24,620 bases of DNA from assembly GCA_009733575.1 (NCBI GenBank), contig ML770027.1:1-24620 (forward strand), given 5' to 3'. Below the pieces are notes generated by a model that did no database searches, was not told the DNA's origin, and saw only the letters and a program-made list of their open reading frames with translations. Shown piece by piece: positions 1 through 10,082 of this stretch (positions are counted from its first letter, which is position 1; each line of letters begins with the position of its first letter). A program made the translations under genes and the position numbers. This stretch comes from Gymnopus androsaceus JB14 (lineage: Eukaryota; Basidiomycota; Agaricomycetes; Agaricales; Omphalotaceae).

Positions 1-283
1 CCAATCGAAGACACTGGATGTGGAGAAGTTGGTGGTCGTCGCTCTTGGCTAAACTTTGTATGTTCACACATATTATGCCCTTACTTTCTCATTCGATGAT
101 AAAAAGCGCGTATTTTACATATCCTTAGCGCAGCTATCGCGGCAATCCCCGACAGGCCTCTGACCGGGTACTCCTCTAAAGGCTATGATAATAACTAAAA
201 TCGCAAATGTATCAACCGTGTAATGCACTGAAGTTCATGAACATGATTGTCAAGCGAAAATCAAGTTTACCAAGGAAACTGCT
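1..283. other. Window edge, no confident gene
   Basis: Bases 2-52 on the plus strand are open and end in TAA with a protein-like reading (QSKTLDVEKLVVVALG). They could be the last codons of a gene entering from the left, but 16 codons prove nothing. The rest to 283 has stops in all frames and no recognisable motif. It may be 3' flank. Confidence 0.2.
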
Positions 284-427
284 TCACATGCATTGTCCAG
301 GTCCCTTCGAGAGGACACTGTGGATACTCACATTCCAGTGATCGTCCAGCGCGCCGACAAATCCAAACGTTCCCGCATTGACCCCCACCGCAAGTTCCAA
401 GTTGCAGAATCGGTGAAAGTTCTCCAT
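284..427 (-). CDS. 47-codon ORF, possible exon of an unknown gene
   Basis: Not recognised. The minus strand from ATG 427-425 to TGA 286-284 reads as a plausible folded-protein segment: the centre contains ELAVGVNAGTFGFVGALDD followed by HWNVSIHSVLSKGPG, rich in Gly, Val and aromatic residues. A possible splice acceptor (ttattag) lies just upstream of the ATG in the same frame, and a GT follows near the 3' end, so it may be one exon of a longer gene whose other parts I cannot find. Two other minus frames across the same bases are also partly open, which weakens the call. AT-rich DNA begins immediately upstream, so the 5' part may be lost. Confidence 0.25.
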   Translation of the reverse strand: MENFHRFCNLELAVGVNAGTFGFVGALDDHWNVSIHSVLSKGPGQCM

Positions 428-429
428 AT

Positions 430-979
430 CGCAGGACTAATAAGCTATTTGCTTTGATTTGATCTGTTATGTTTCTTTTATATATATATATATTATTGAT
501 CTCATATTTTCTATTCATATCATCATTATTTATATTATCTTATTTATTATATCTTGTTATTTTATTACTATGTCTCTTGAGCTTTTTATATGCTACATTT
601 TTGCCATATGTATAATGCTCTCATGTATAGTTTAAGATGTATTTCCATTATATTCTTTTTATTAATCTATTCATCATAGGTTATCTATATATTGTTATTT
701 TTTATATATATCATCTATTCTCTATATATTTATTATTATTATTATTTTGTATAGTACTTTTGTTGTGGCGTATAAATATAATTTTATTAATTTTTATTTT
801 TTATCTATGTTTTATATCCTATTGTATATTATTATATCTTCCATGTGTTGATCTCTCTCTCTCCTCTATTTATATATTTTTTTTTTGTATACCGTTTATT
901 CTTCTACTTTTTTCTTATATATTTCTTCTATTCTAATTTATTTTATAATAATATATCTATTTTATCTATAAGTTTTGTG

Positions 980-981
<2 letters not shown>
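430..981. other. Very AT-rich low-complexity DNA
   Basis: This stretch is dominated by T and A with TA, TAT and TTA runs, for example a TA microsatellite near 478-493. GC content is far below the rest of the window. The ORFs here encode only Phe, Tyr, Ile and Leu runs and are compositional. No gene or RNA is seen. Confidence 0.7.
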
Positions 982-1074
<93 letters not shown>

Positions 1075-1203
1075 TTTTTTTTTTTTTTTTTTTGTTGTGT
1101 TTTTTTGTTTTGTGGTTTGTGTTTGTTGTGTGTGTTTGTTGTTGTGTGTGTTGGTGTGGTGTGTTTGTGTTGGTTTTTTTTTTTTGTTTTTTTTTTTGTT
1201 GTT
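982..1203. repeat. 92-nt T homopolymer followed by a T/G tract
   Basis: Positions 982-1073 are 92 uninterrupted T. From 1074 to about 1203 the sequence consists almost only of T with scattered G, including TTG and TG runs. Right of 1204 the DNA becomes GC-rich abruptly. This may be a real simple repeat, a poly(A) tail on the minus strand, or an assembly join. Reading frames through it are poly-Phe or poly-Lys and were discarded. Confidence 0.9.
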
Positions 1204-2247
1204 TTGCGGGCAAGGATCAGTATCCAAGAGCCACGCTTCATCGAACCTCGAACCTCACCTTCCTGCCACCCCATAGCGTCTCGCTAGAAACTGCCTCCGG
1301 CACCCACAGTACCGTCACCCGCGTCGCGTTCAACCTCCCAGCGCCAGAATCGTTCTCAAGCGCTATCCTGCACGCGAGGTCTGAGGAGTTGTTAGCGCGC
1401 AGGAGCGGAGAGCGCGGAGCGCGTCGAGGGTGCGAAGCCGTTACCTTCGCGACTCTGAGCCCAGATGCGACTGGAGGAGGAGGACGAGGATGAAGTAACG
1501 AAGCGAATGGAGATGTGCATTGACCACTAGAGCCTAGCGAGACTCGCCTCTGCGCTTGCATGCGATTCAGGCGCGCCAGGAGTGGAATTCAGCTTGGATG
1601 TGAGTGCAATCAGCAGTTTCGACGAGAGGACATTTCGAGTCGTCGGTGTTATGTTATGAGACGGAGGAAGAACGCAGAACGCGAGGAGAGGCGCAGTGTT
1701 GTTCGACGCTCTTCCCTTTCCTCGCTGCTGAAGGACGATTCCGAAGCGGACCCAGACCATCGGAATTGTACTGGCAGATCTCGCTAGTAGAACTCAAGAG
1801 AGAGAGCGTAGAACGAAGCGAAACCGAGAGCACAGACGGCATGCGCGATATAATCAAATTTGTCTCCTCTTCTTGTGCTGGCGCGTTGCTCGCGGGCGAG
1901 GGTCTGTCACGCGTCCATTCCTTCTTACCGTCACCGAGACGCAGATTGCCGCGATAAGCTCGTTCTTCCTCTTCGAGTCTAGCAGATCGTAGGGCGTGAC
2001 CAATGCTCGCCAGAGCACCAGGTCAGTAAGCTCTTGCCGGGGACGACGCGGCGGTAGCGCGTTTCGCCGGCGTGTACGAGCGAGCTGTCAGGACATGAGT
2101 CCAGACTGGAGTTGCGTTCGCGGCCAATTGGATTTGGGGGCTGCTGGGTTGAGCATGACTAGATGGAGGTCGTCGATGTCCATGTCCCATACCGTCGTTT
2201 CGACTGGCGTCTTGGAATATCGCGCATCGACTCGCTCTTCATTGTAG
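1204..2247. other. GC-rich region, no confident gene
   Basis: Composition changes sharply to GC-rich with many CG dinucleotides. A plus-strand frame from ATG 1465 reads an acidic stretch (MRLEEEDEDEVTKRMEMCID), meets a TAG, then stays open to about 1651. A second frame from ATG 2163 reads MEVVDVHVPYRRFDWRLG and onward for 29 codons. Either could be an upstream exon of the model at 2248-2906, but I could not join them with good splice sites. Other ORFs here look like shadows of GC-rich DNA. Confidence 0.3.
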
Positions 2248-2906
2248 TCTTCTCGACTTGACGGCTTTCGCGCGCGCCAGGAGGCTCTACAATGCAGTTT
2301 CCAGGCAGTTTACAATCCCAACAGCAACCTCGCATACTCTTTCCTAGATAAACACATCTCATCCGTCCCCATCCGAAACTTCGATCATCATCACCTTATG
2401 GGTTAGTTCTCATTGAGCGAGGCGGCACACGGCTACGAGTTGATCTCGGGACATGTCAAGAGATCCTTCGGCAGCCAGAAAGGCACTTCTTCGAGTGCGG
2501 GTGATGACAATGGGCGTTGTGTGTTCGTCTGGGGTTTGGGAGGAGCAACACGGACACGAGAGCGGGATGGCGGGTGTGGTGTAGGAGGTGGACGTGGAGG
2601 CGGAGGAGTGTACGAGGTAGAGATGGAAAGATTGAATTTGACAGGGAAGAGCTTGATTTTGAAGGGTTGAAGAAGAAGCTGGACCTTGGCGTGACTGAAG
2701 GCACCGGTTTACGTGCCTGGGCGGCCTAAGGCGAATTAGTCAGAAGAAAAGAGGACTCGAGTCCAGCTGAGCAGGTAAGCACCTGTGCTTCATCTGAATT
2801 TTTCTTTGGCGTTTTCACTAGAGTAGCGGCACCCAGTGCCAGCAGAACTAGGAAAGCCGGATCACGTTCTCGCCTTGAGACAGAAAAGATTGCGGATAGG
2901 CCGTGA
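2248..2906 (+). CDS. Putative multi-exon gene, 3' part, unrecognised
   Basis: Five plus-strand segments join with GT-AG introns of 47-73 nt and consistent phase: 2248-2401, 2475-2580, 2645-2690, 2740-2774 and 2822-2906 (TGA 2904-2906). The strongest donor is gtaagc at 2775. The product, about 141 residues, includes FQAVYNPNSNLAYSFLDKH, an acidic/basic stretch ELDFEGLKKKLDLG, and a Ser/Arg/Lys-rich tail ending in ETEKIADRP. The start is not identified. An acceptor (cattgtag) precedes 2248, so upstream exons are expected in 1465-2247. No family is recognised. The model rests on phase consistency and amino-acid composition only, and competing open frames exist in this GC-rich stretch. Confidence 0.3.
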
Positions 2907-3888
2907 ACGGGTTTGAGTTTAGGTCCCGGGTTCGAGGAGGCGAAAGAAAAGTGACCAGGCGGAAGAGAATTGGACAGAGATTACGGCATCATTGGAGATG
3001 AATTTGTGTGTCGCGAGAGAAGGCAATGGAATGTAAAAGAGACAAGAGAAGAAAGCACAGGTTAAATACCAGCACAGAGGAAAGACAGACAAATACCGCA
3101 GACCTCGCCCCGGATCGGTTATGTTTTGCTGGCTCCTCGAGGTGGCCGCAACCCGATGCGCGCCTGTGCGGTGCGTGCGAAACCGCCGCGCGGGTAAGGC
3201 CACGAGACAAGTCAAGAAAAAGAGGGGGAAGAGGGGACAAAAATACCGCGAAAGGCCAGCTATCTGAAGAGCACGTTCGCCGGACTAAATACAGGGAGCC
3301 CATCCAATCTGATGGCGCTTCTCGCTCAATATAATTCCATCTGTATTAAGCGAAAACCAGTGTGGAGAATAACACGGGAAGCGACGGCAATTCAGCAGCA
3401 GACGCCGTGAGCGGGCAGCCGCACTCGGTGTCGTAAGGACAGGACTGCCCTAGGCACGAGTGTGCCGTGGCTTGGCGCGTGGTCGCGGGTATGGTATCAG
3501 GTGATCAAGTTATGTTGGTATGGGTATCGGGATATTTCCGAATCAGAGAGAGGACAGGAGATCACGGCGGTGTCTGGTGTAGAGAAAAAATAGAGACATC
3601 GATTAGAATTGAAGCTGTACGGCGATGTCTTTGCCGGGTTCGGGCCTTCTAGGACTTAAGATATCAGCGGTCTGTGTCGCTGCGTACGCTGAGCAGACTC
3701 AGTGTAAGTACGCGGACAGATCTACAGAGATGTGGTGCCAAAAGAGACGAAGAGAGAGACCGGAAGACGGGCGCTATCAAATTGGAGCCAAGCGATGCTG
3801 GCTTACAGGGCGCAAAATCCACCACCAGCCCGCCAAGGCTGACGACACAGACTTACCACAAAGCTCAGCGTCTTACCCATGTTTTATG
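2907..3888. other. Intergenic stretch between convergent gene models
   Basis: The stretch is purine-rich on the plus strand near 2930-3060, then GC-rich. A plus ORF at 3008-3334 is very rich in Arg and Lys and looks compositional. At 3625 an ATG opens a hydrophobic 26-codon frame ending at a GTAAGT donor (3709), and an acceptor lies near 3810. This could be a small gene running into the 3' end of the GNAT gene on the other strand, but the evidence is thin. Confidence 0.35.
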
Positions 3889-4974
3889 CTAGGTACTTTT
3901 CTGTGGTGGATTCTACAGCACTTTCATTCGGGACATAATCGATAAACTCGTAGGCATTGTACTTACCTTAACCATAAAGTACATCTGAAATCCACTCCCT
4001 GAAGGCTTCGAAAGTCCAGCTGCATCGCATTCATCCTTTCCGATTGTGATTTCCGCCCAAGTCTACAAGTCAGTATGCATCAATGGGCATCGAGAACACG
4101 GTCGCATAACAATGTTAACGCTAACCTCGAATCCCCAATGTGCATAACGATCGCGAACTAGCGGCCCATTCGCAAACAGTGTGTATGTTGAGGATGGTGC
4201 ATAGTCGAAAGCTTCACGAAATAAAAGTGACATTAAACCTACACCAGATAAAATCAGGTAACGAATTTATGCAGTGGGATTCTTGAAACGCACCTTTTCC
4301 ATGAAATTCCGGATCCACTGCGACCATTTCCAGATAGTATTGCTCGTCACGACTTTCCTTCACATTTCTTTCCTTATAGACTCGTTCTGCGGCTTTATCG
4401 AGTGCACTAAACGGGCCCAGGGCCTTCTAAGGTAAGGAAATCGAAACCATCAGCCAAGAAACAGACGTAGAGATAGGCGAAAAACACTCGAAACAAACCC
4501 TAACGAATCCAATTCCCCAACTCATTACAATCGGTATCACAAGCAGTTCCGTAGATATAACATCCAAGAAACTTTTCCTAATTTTGGCCTTTTCGCTAGA
4601 AGGAAGCTTCCAGATGGAGGATGCAACGATTCTCTCTTTATCTGGACCATCAGGGCTAGAGCCCGACTCGGAATGCACAACAACTGTCAGCCGAGCGCCA
4701 TTAAATGCTCGTCGATAGAGAAGCCTAAGGTATTTTTCCTGATTCCGGCGAAGACTGGCGTCTTTCGTATCCGTGGTAATTGGCTACCCAAGTAAATGGA
4801 TGTCGAACAAGTCAGATTCAGAGTGGCAAACGGACGTCAGCGACTTACAATGGACAGTCCAGCAAGATAATTTTGCACGGGACTATTGATGTACGCCCGT
4901 TGGTTAAGAGCTATTATTGCGTCTAGTTCTGTGCGTTTTGCTAGACGAACAGTGAACGGGCTCTGATCAACCAT
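3889..4974 (-). CDS. GNAT-family N-acetyltransferase, six exons
   Basis: Predicted acyl-CoA-dependent N-acetyltransferase of unknown substrate, 258 residues. Exons on the minus strand: 4974-4849, 4783-4499, 4426-4294, 4238-4126, 4062-3967, 3912-3889. All introns are GT-AG, 54-72 nt, and the phases agree. The N-terminal part (FTVRLAKRTELDAIIALNQRA) is the usual first strand and helix. Motif A is YYLEMVAVDPEFHGKGLMSL, with the Q/R-x-x-G-x-G/A-like loop HGKG that binds the acyl-CoA pyrophosphate. Motif B region is DRYAHWGFE. The C-terminus has the strand-like FQMYFMVK. The exon 2 donor could be gtttgt or the nearby gttagg. The final 24-nt exon is the least certain part: reading through its intron gives an alternative short tail. 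No signal peptide or membrane segment is evident. The family assignment is secure; substrate is not inferable. Confidence 0.85.
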
Positions 4975-5069
4975 GAAGGAGAGATTAGCTCTTGGTTGGA
5001 GAAAGGAAGGAAAAGTGATAAACAGAGATTTGTATCACGCCGGAAATAAGTAGTCCGAGTCTCGGAATA

Positions 5070-5387
5070 GGGACGGTCAAAGTGGACGGGAATAAACCCG
5101 CAGAAATATTTAAACAATTCTTGCTGAAATGAAATTTCTGCGGCCAATGATTGACCGCCCCATTTGTGATCTCGCTGAATGAGCTTGCTGATTGAAGTTG
5201 CTGAATGAATAAATTTGTTTGTCATCAGACTCGAATAAAACTTTCAGCTGCTGAATGCTGGTTCAGCGACTATCCAGCTGCTGAACGCAGAATCAGAAAA
5301 TAAAATTAAATCTATTTAATTTAATGATTTCTGCACAACTTTCTGCAAACTCATTCTGTGGCCCTTTCTGCGCACTTTGACCGTCCC
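5070..5387. mobile_element. MITE with GGGACGGTCAAAGTG inverted ends, TA duplication
   Basis: A 318-bp element has 15-bp perfect terminal inverted repeats (GGGACGGTCAAAGTG at 5070-5084 and its complement ending at 5387), flanked on both sides by TA (5068-5069, 5388-5389). Inside are repeated GCTGAAT and GCTGCTGAA motifs and no coding capacity. TA duplication suggests mobilisation by a Tc1/mariner-type transposase, which is inference. It sits about 95 bp upstream of the GNAT start codon, within its likely promoter. Confidence 0.85.
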
Positions 5388-5389
5388 TA

Positions 5390-5927
5390 ATAATGTAGAA
5401 TATGCCAATATCGTTATTATTTAACTTTGGGCTTGGGGGTTAGGTATCCAACGAGAAGCGAGACCATAGTAAAGTACAGGCCACTATGGGTGTATTGCAG
5501 TGGGAGGGCTGGAGAGCTACATACGCGAGAGTGCAACAAGTTACGAGAGTGGGGCACGGAATTGAGCGTCCAATTTAGACTCTCAATCTTGAGCTGAACG
5601 CCTAATAAACACTCAGAGGCTAAGGTAAATTTGAGGATTGAGTTGGGATTGAGCACATTTTGCTCAATGGTCTTTGGATCCTGGCTGTACTTATTTTCTT
5701 TTCATTCAAACTTTCTTTTGTATACTGATACAGAGTGGATAATGTCAACATGGACCTTTTGATGATCAAAATTTCCAATTCTTCCGTCCCCCCCCCCTTG
5801 CCTGCATCTCCAAATCCTTCCATGAGTGATGGAAGTAGCAACTATATCCTTCTGTACTTCATCACAATCTTCATCAACTTCCAGAAAATCACAGTACTAC
5901 ATGATGTGTCAAATGATGTCTGGGTAA
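5390..5927. other. Spacer without a supported gene
   Basis: Contains repeated ATTGAG/CTCAAT-type motifs (5560-5670), a run of ten C near 5790, and a plus ORF from 5735 that runs into the neighbouring transposon. A minus frame (5620-5841) has some protein-like character but no splice or start support. Nothing here is called as a gene. Confidence 0.4.
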
Positions 5928-7801
5928 CATCAACAAAACCTGTATGTTCTTTAGAGTGCTCTGGGCTCTCCAGAGCACTCAGAGTGTTCAGAGCAGCCAG
6001 AGAAAGGGTAGTAGCTCCAGAGTGATCTGGAGGACCATTGAGTTCTCTGGAGCTCTCTGGAGCTCTCTGGAAACTGCCCATCATTTGACAAATTTTAGGT
6101 TAGAGCCTTATTTAATCAAGAATTTCATATTGTAACCATGCAATAATAAGTGTTAAGTTCATAACTTCATATGCATCATTTATTGTACACTACCAAGGTA
6201 CAGCAGTCTAGATAATACTATATAGTACTAAGTGCCACTTCTAGCCAGCTTGAATATACCCCAATTTCTGCCTCCCCATTTCCCAATCTCCAGGTCTGCC
6301 TCTGTCTTGTGGCACAACCCTCAGACATCCCCAAACACCAGCCAATCAATGCCAAAAATGGATAAGAGCCCAAGGGGTCCGGGCCGGGAAATCCCGTACC
6401 GGGGGTAGGTAGGGTGGGTCCATTCACACTGCCAATAATTATGCTTCAGCTTGGCTGAAGCATAATGGGAAATAAATTGTTTCAATCCCTATATGAAGTG
6501 TACTTTTTCAGAAAAATGTAGAAGTCGTATATTTCAATAGAGCGATGAATAAGTTGAATTCCAATATTCTGAATTGAGAACTTTATATAGATGTGTGAAA
6601 GAGAAGCTTTCAATCGGACTCTGGAAATAATAGATTCAATGTGGACTTGAAAGCCCTGCTTTCACAATAAGAGCAAAAGTAATTGTTTCAAAGAACAATT
6701 CAATTTTCCACTGAAATATTGCCTTTCGCTGTGCGGTTTGGCAGCGTCCCGGATCGGCCCGAGAATCGAAGTATTGTCTTTCGGGAACCAGCTGAAAGGT
6801 TCTTCGAAATAGTTGCTTTCACTCTTATTGTGAAGTAAAAGTATTCAGTCCGCATTGAAACTATTGTTTTTAGAGCTCAATTGAAAAGCACTCTTTCGGA
6901 AATCTGTTTAAAATTCAAAATTCAGAGGGTCTAAATGTAATTCCTTCATAAGTTCATTGAAATATCTATTTTATATACTTGTATGAAAAAGTACATTTAG
7001 CTTATATACTGAAATAATTCATTTCTCACAGTACTTCAGCCTGGCTGAAGTATAATCATTGGCGGTGTGATTGCGAGGCCCGAAAAATATTTTTTGACTG
7101 ACCCTCAAAATGCATTTTTCTGATGTCCAATTGAGTCAAATAAGCCTAAGAAGTGCCTGAAAAGTATATTTAGACCAGCTACATTGTGTAGAGTGAGTAT
7201 ATACCTTTTTATTGCCTTTTTAGGTCATTTCATGAGTGCTTTACAGTTCTTGGCCTTGATCAATATATTTTGAGATATATGGCATCCAGAGTGAGGTGAA
7301 GAGTTTACAAAGGCTTATTAGTTATGTAGAGCATGTAAAAAGGGCAAAAGACCAGCACAGTAAGGTAAAATGGTGATCAGTGTCTCATAGTTGCCTTATT
7401 TGGTAATCACATGACCCAAAAAATCACGTGAAGGGAGGGAGGGTCCAGTGCCGAGGCTGAAAAAAATTTTCTGACTCCTGGTACGAAATTAATTTTTTCG
7501 GACCCCCTCGTAAGAGCCCACCATGAGAGGAAAGAAAGTTGCCTCAAGTTGCAACACTGGAAGGAAGTAACAGAAAAGCACAAGTCTGATGTTCAACTTT
7601 GAGTTCATGAACAGTGACACTTTTATACAATCTCCTGACAGTTTACAGCATTTTTCAACAGTTCTGTTGGTTATGTCACTTAACTTAACTGACAGCTGTT
7701 GATCAATTCCCTCAGCTCCTACACCTTTGGAGCAGTCAGAGCACTCCAGAGCATCAATTCAATGCTCTGACTGCTCCAGCAACATACAGGTTTTGCTGAT
7801 G
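5928..7801. mobile_element. Element A: non-autonomous TIR transposon, 1.87 kb
   Basis: The left end CATCAACAAAACCTGTATGTT (one base longer than 20; read as CATCAACAAAACC then TGTATGTT) matches the right end in inverted orientation at 20 of 21 positions. It is flanked by AA on both sides (5926-5927, 7802-7803). Subterminal regions carry mirrored CCAGAG/CTCTGG-type motifs (5943-6070 and 7730-7778). The interior holds a separate nested element at 6425-7069 and no transposase frame. The terminal CATCARCAA is shared with elements C, D, E and F, so all may use one transposase encoded elsewhere. Confidence 0.75.
6425..7069. mobile_element. Element B: fold-back element nested in A, ATT duplication
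   Basis: A 645-bp element with imperfect terminal inverted repeats beginning CACACYGCCAATRATTATR and continuing into CTTCAGC-GCTGAAG hairpins at both ends (6444-6460, 7034-7050). ATT flanks both sides (6422-6424, 7070-7072). The arms remain recognisably complementary far into the interior. For example TTTCACAATAAGAG near 6660 has its complement near 6825, so nearly the whole element can fold on itself around a GC-rich centre near 6745-6770. No ORF. The CACAC start and 3-bp duplication resemble CACTA-type ends, which is inference. Confidence 0.8.
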
Positions 7802-8018
7802 AACTTGAGCTGAATTCAGCAGAGATGATTTTGACTGGGCTGATGAACAATGGTTTTTCCATAATGCTGAGCTGATTGTTAAGTGCAAGGAGGAGGATAG
7901 TAAATAGTTTGGAGCTGGTTTTGGCCCATAAAAGCTGCCTCTGAGAGGTGTGCAATCCTTGCCAATCCTCAATCTGCAATTGGCTATAAGTGGTGAACAC
8001 TGGATAAGTAAATCATAA
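7070..8018. other. Right part of element A and spacer, no gene
   Basis: 7070-7801 belongs to element A. Within it two similar stretches, near 7075-7130 and 7450-7505, share a GAGGC...GAAAAA...TTTT...GACY pattern and may be old duplicated repeat fragments. 7804-8018 lies between element A and the end of the decayed gene. Minus frames here are open for 80-90 codons, but I see no start, splice or domain support. Confidence 0.4.
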
Positions 8019-8591
8019 TTAAGAAGAAGCATTGAACATCATATGTATGCTCTGAACATGGAGTTCAATAGAGATGTTTTTGATGTTGTTCAATGAGAGC
8101 ATAATTATACTATCATTGAGTTTCTCTTCGAGTTTATCCAAGTCTTGTTCATTGATCTTATTCTGCAAATCATAACATAAGCTTGAAAGTTTCTATGCAT
8201 ATAATTTTACTTACCTGGACAATCTCAGGCTCTAGTACACCATCAAGGGTGAGTTTGATTTTAAACATCCCTAGTCCAATGGTGGTTTCTTCAATTGTCA
8301 GTTGAGAGCCTGGATTACATCAGTGTTGAAGTCCTTTGCCATTTCTGAAGAAGCTGGCACTGTACTAGAGAATATGCTTGAGAAATCAAAGTAAAGTAAG
8401 TCCGCAATAAGAATATAAGATGGTACCTTCCAGTCTTTTTCTGAATATGCTTGGTCACTCCAAAATTGCCTTTCTGCTCCATATGACAGTTAGGGGTTGA
8501 TTATTTTGCATATTTCGCAGCTCATTGTCATTGGGGAACTTGGATAAAAGTTTATCATCTTCACCCTCCGGATTAGGCTGTTCAACTGGGT
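8019..8591 (-). pseudogene. 3' exons of a decayed gene, unrecognised product
   Basis: Three minus-strand exons fit together by phase: 8591-8427, 8309-8215 and 8162-8019 (TAA 8021-8019), with introns 8426-8310 and 8214-8163. The last two join cleanly at cag|gtaagt...tttgcag. The first starts after a ttacag acceptor and contains an in-frame TGA at 8457-8455, so the copy appears broken, or an extra short intron removes it (a CTAAC branch-like motif and gagcag acceptor lie nearby, but I could not make the phases agree). The product has an acidic N-side (NPEGEDDKLLSKFPNDNELR), a strand-like LTIEETTIGLGMFKIKLTLD, and a short coiled-coil-like NKINEQDLDKLEEKLNDS. No family is recognised. Confidence 0.45.
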
Positions 8592-8657
8592 CTGTAAAGT
8601 AAAATTTAGTGATTGTAAATAATGAGGTACATCAGCAAATTCCGAAAGTTATGATGC

Positions 8658-8797
8658 GTATGACATGTATGATGGTATAACCGTTGGCCCGATCATACCC
8701 CGATCATACATCAATCATACAGATCCAGGACCCGGCGCATCATACAAGATCATACAGTCTTCATACAACCTTCTACAGAATCATACAACCTTCATAC
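8658..8797. repeat. Left subterminal TCATAC array of element C
   Basis: Eight TCATAC hexamers (starts 8693, 8704, 8715, 8740, 8750, 8761, 8781, 8792) preceded by two inverted GTATGA copies (8658, 8667). These are candidate transposase-binding sites by anal­ogy with CACTA elements. Confidence 0.8.
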
Positions 8798-9063
8798 CGA
8801 CTTCATATGCCAATAGTACTTACTTTTACCAATCATGTTAGATCTCCAGCCAATATATTTTAAACCAACATCTCAAATGGACAATCATTTAATGTGAAAT
8901 TGTGCCGCTAGAGTACTTGCATGCACTGAGCGGTCACGGTTGCAAGAAATTTTGAAATGATGCAAGTCCATTCAAACTCCGAAACTCCACAGCTATATAG
9001 TTTCACGTGTCCCATGATTTTCGTTTTCTCTTGTTGGTGTGTCTTTTCTTCCATCATCATCAT

Positions 9064-9232
9064 CATCAGCAAAACCTGGGTGAACTATGGATTGCTATGG
9101 ATTGCTATGAGTTGCTATGAGTTGCTCTACAGCACTGTACAGAAGCTCCAATACAATCCATAGCAGTCATAGAACTGTCCAGTTCTGGACAGATGGGGAC
9201 CTTGCTATGGGACCACCCAGGTTTTGCTGATG
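9064..9232. mobile_element. Element D: short MITE nested in C
   Basis: A 169-bp element with perfect 19-bp inverted ends CATCAGCAAAACCTGGGTG, flanked by AT on both sides, although the left boundary lies in a CAT triplet run and is ambiguous. Inside are tandem GGATTGCTAT / GAGTTGCTAT units and the inner motif CCATAGCAAGGTCCCC that element F also carries. D and F are therefore the same MITE family. No coding capacity. Confidence 0.85.
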
Positions 9233-9234
9233 AT

Positions 9235-9909
9235 CCTCAGCATATTTGGCCTCTACTTCCCTTTATATATATATATTTATGGCGTGACAGCTGGATGCAT
9301 ACAGTATGTCTACTGCTTCTCTGTCATTTGGGCTTTCATTAATCATCATTGGTTCTGAACAGGGAGGCCAGACCATTGAGGAAAAGGGTAATGCAGTTTT
9401 TTTTAGGTCTCATCGAGGATAGTAGTATCAATGATGTGGTTGACAAAGATGAGGTGAGTCTTAGCTACTTTTTGCCTTTGAAACATCTGATTTATCGATG
9501 TCTATTCTATAGTCGTTCTTTGCCGTTGAAGACTGTAGAGTTGAGTGCTCGGTAAGTTACCCACTCTACTATTTTCGCGATTATGTCTGAATGATTTTTT
9601 CCGTCATGAAAAGTGAGCCAACATTATACACTGGCACAACCGAGCCGACACTTTCCTCCAACATCTCATTTACTAGCACAAGAAATTCTTCATCTCCTGT
9701 CTTCCATCCTGTCATTACTTGCAACGGCAAGATAGGCTTGTGGCAGCATCATTTTGCAGGCACGATTGCAGAAGTAGCGGTATCACCTTGTAGTGTATAG
9801 CTGTATTAGTAGCAGCGTTGTGTAGTAAATAGTGAATGAATTTATTCTTTTTCATGTATTCTAATGGAGCGAAATGTTTGTAATGAATGCATAATAGAAT
9901 TTCCAGTAC
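9235..9909. other. Interior of element C, no gene
   Basis: Moderately AT-rich with a TA microsatellite near 9265. Plus ORFs at 9349-9555 and 9591-9800 are open but show no start context, splice partner or domain. A GTGAGT donor near 9453 hints at an old exon, but nothing joins it. No transposase motif is seen. Confidence 0.45.
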
Positions 9910-10082
9910 GTATGAAGCGTATAACCTGTGTATGAAGACTGTATGAAGCATGTATAACGCGAGTTGACTGGCCGTATGACCGTGTATGATCGGCGTATGT
10001 CGTTACGCACTCCCCCTCGTCCATCATACACATCAAGAGGTGTATGATGGCGTATGATCGGTATGAATCACGCGGATCATAC
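9910..10082. repeat. Right subterminal GTATGA array of element C
   Basis: Eight GTATGA hexamers (starts 9910, 9930, 9941, 9974, 9984, 10042, 10052, 10061) plus two inverted TCATAC copies (10024, 10077). Count and orientation mirror the left array exactly. Confidence 0.8.

Noticed and set aside
637..1493. Long ORFs on both strands through the T-rich tract
   Set aside because: They encode Phe/Leu/Tyr or Lys/Asn runs created by base composition; no start context, domain or splice support.
3625..3945. Small plus-strand gene with hydrophobic start and one intron
   Set aside because: It overlaps the 3' end of the well-supported GNAT gene and has no recognisable product; mentioned only in the intergenic entry.
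5908..6091. Inverted pair TGTCAAATGATG around the left end of element A
   Set aside because: Only 12 bp match, no flanking duplication, and it conflicts with the stronger 21-bp ends of element A.
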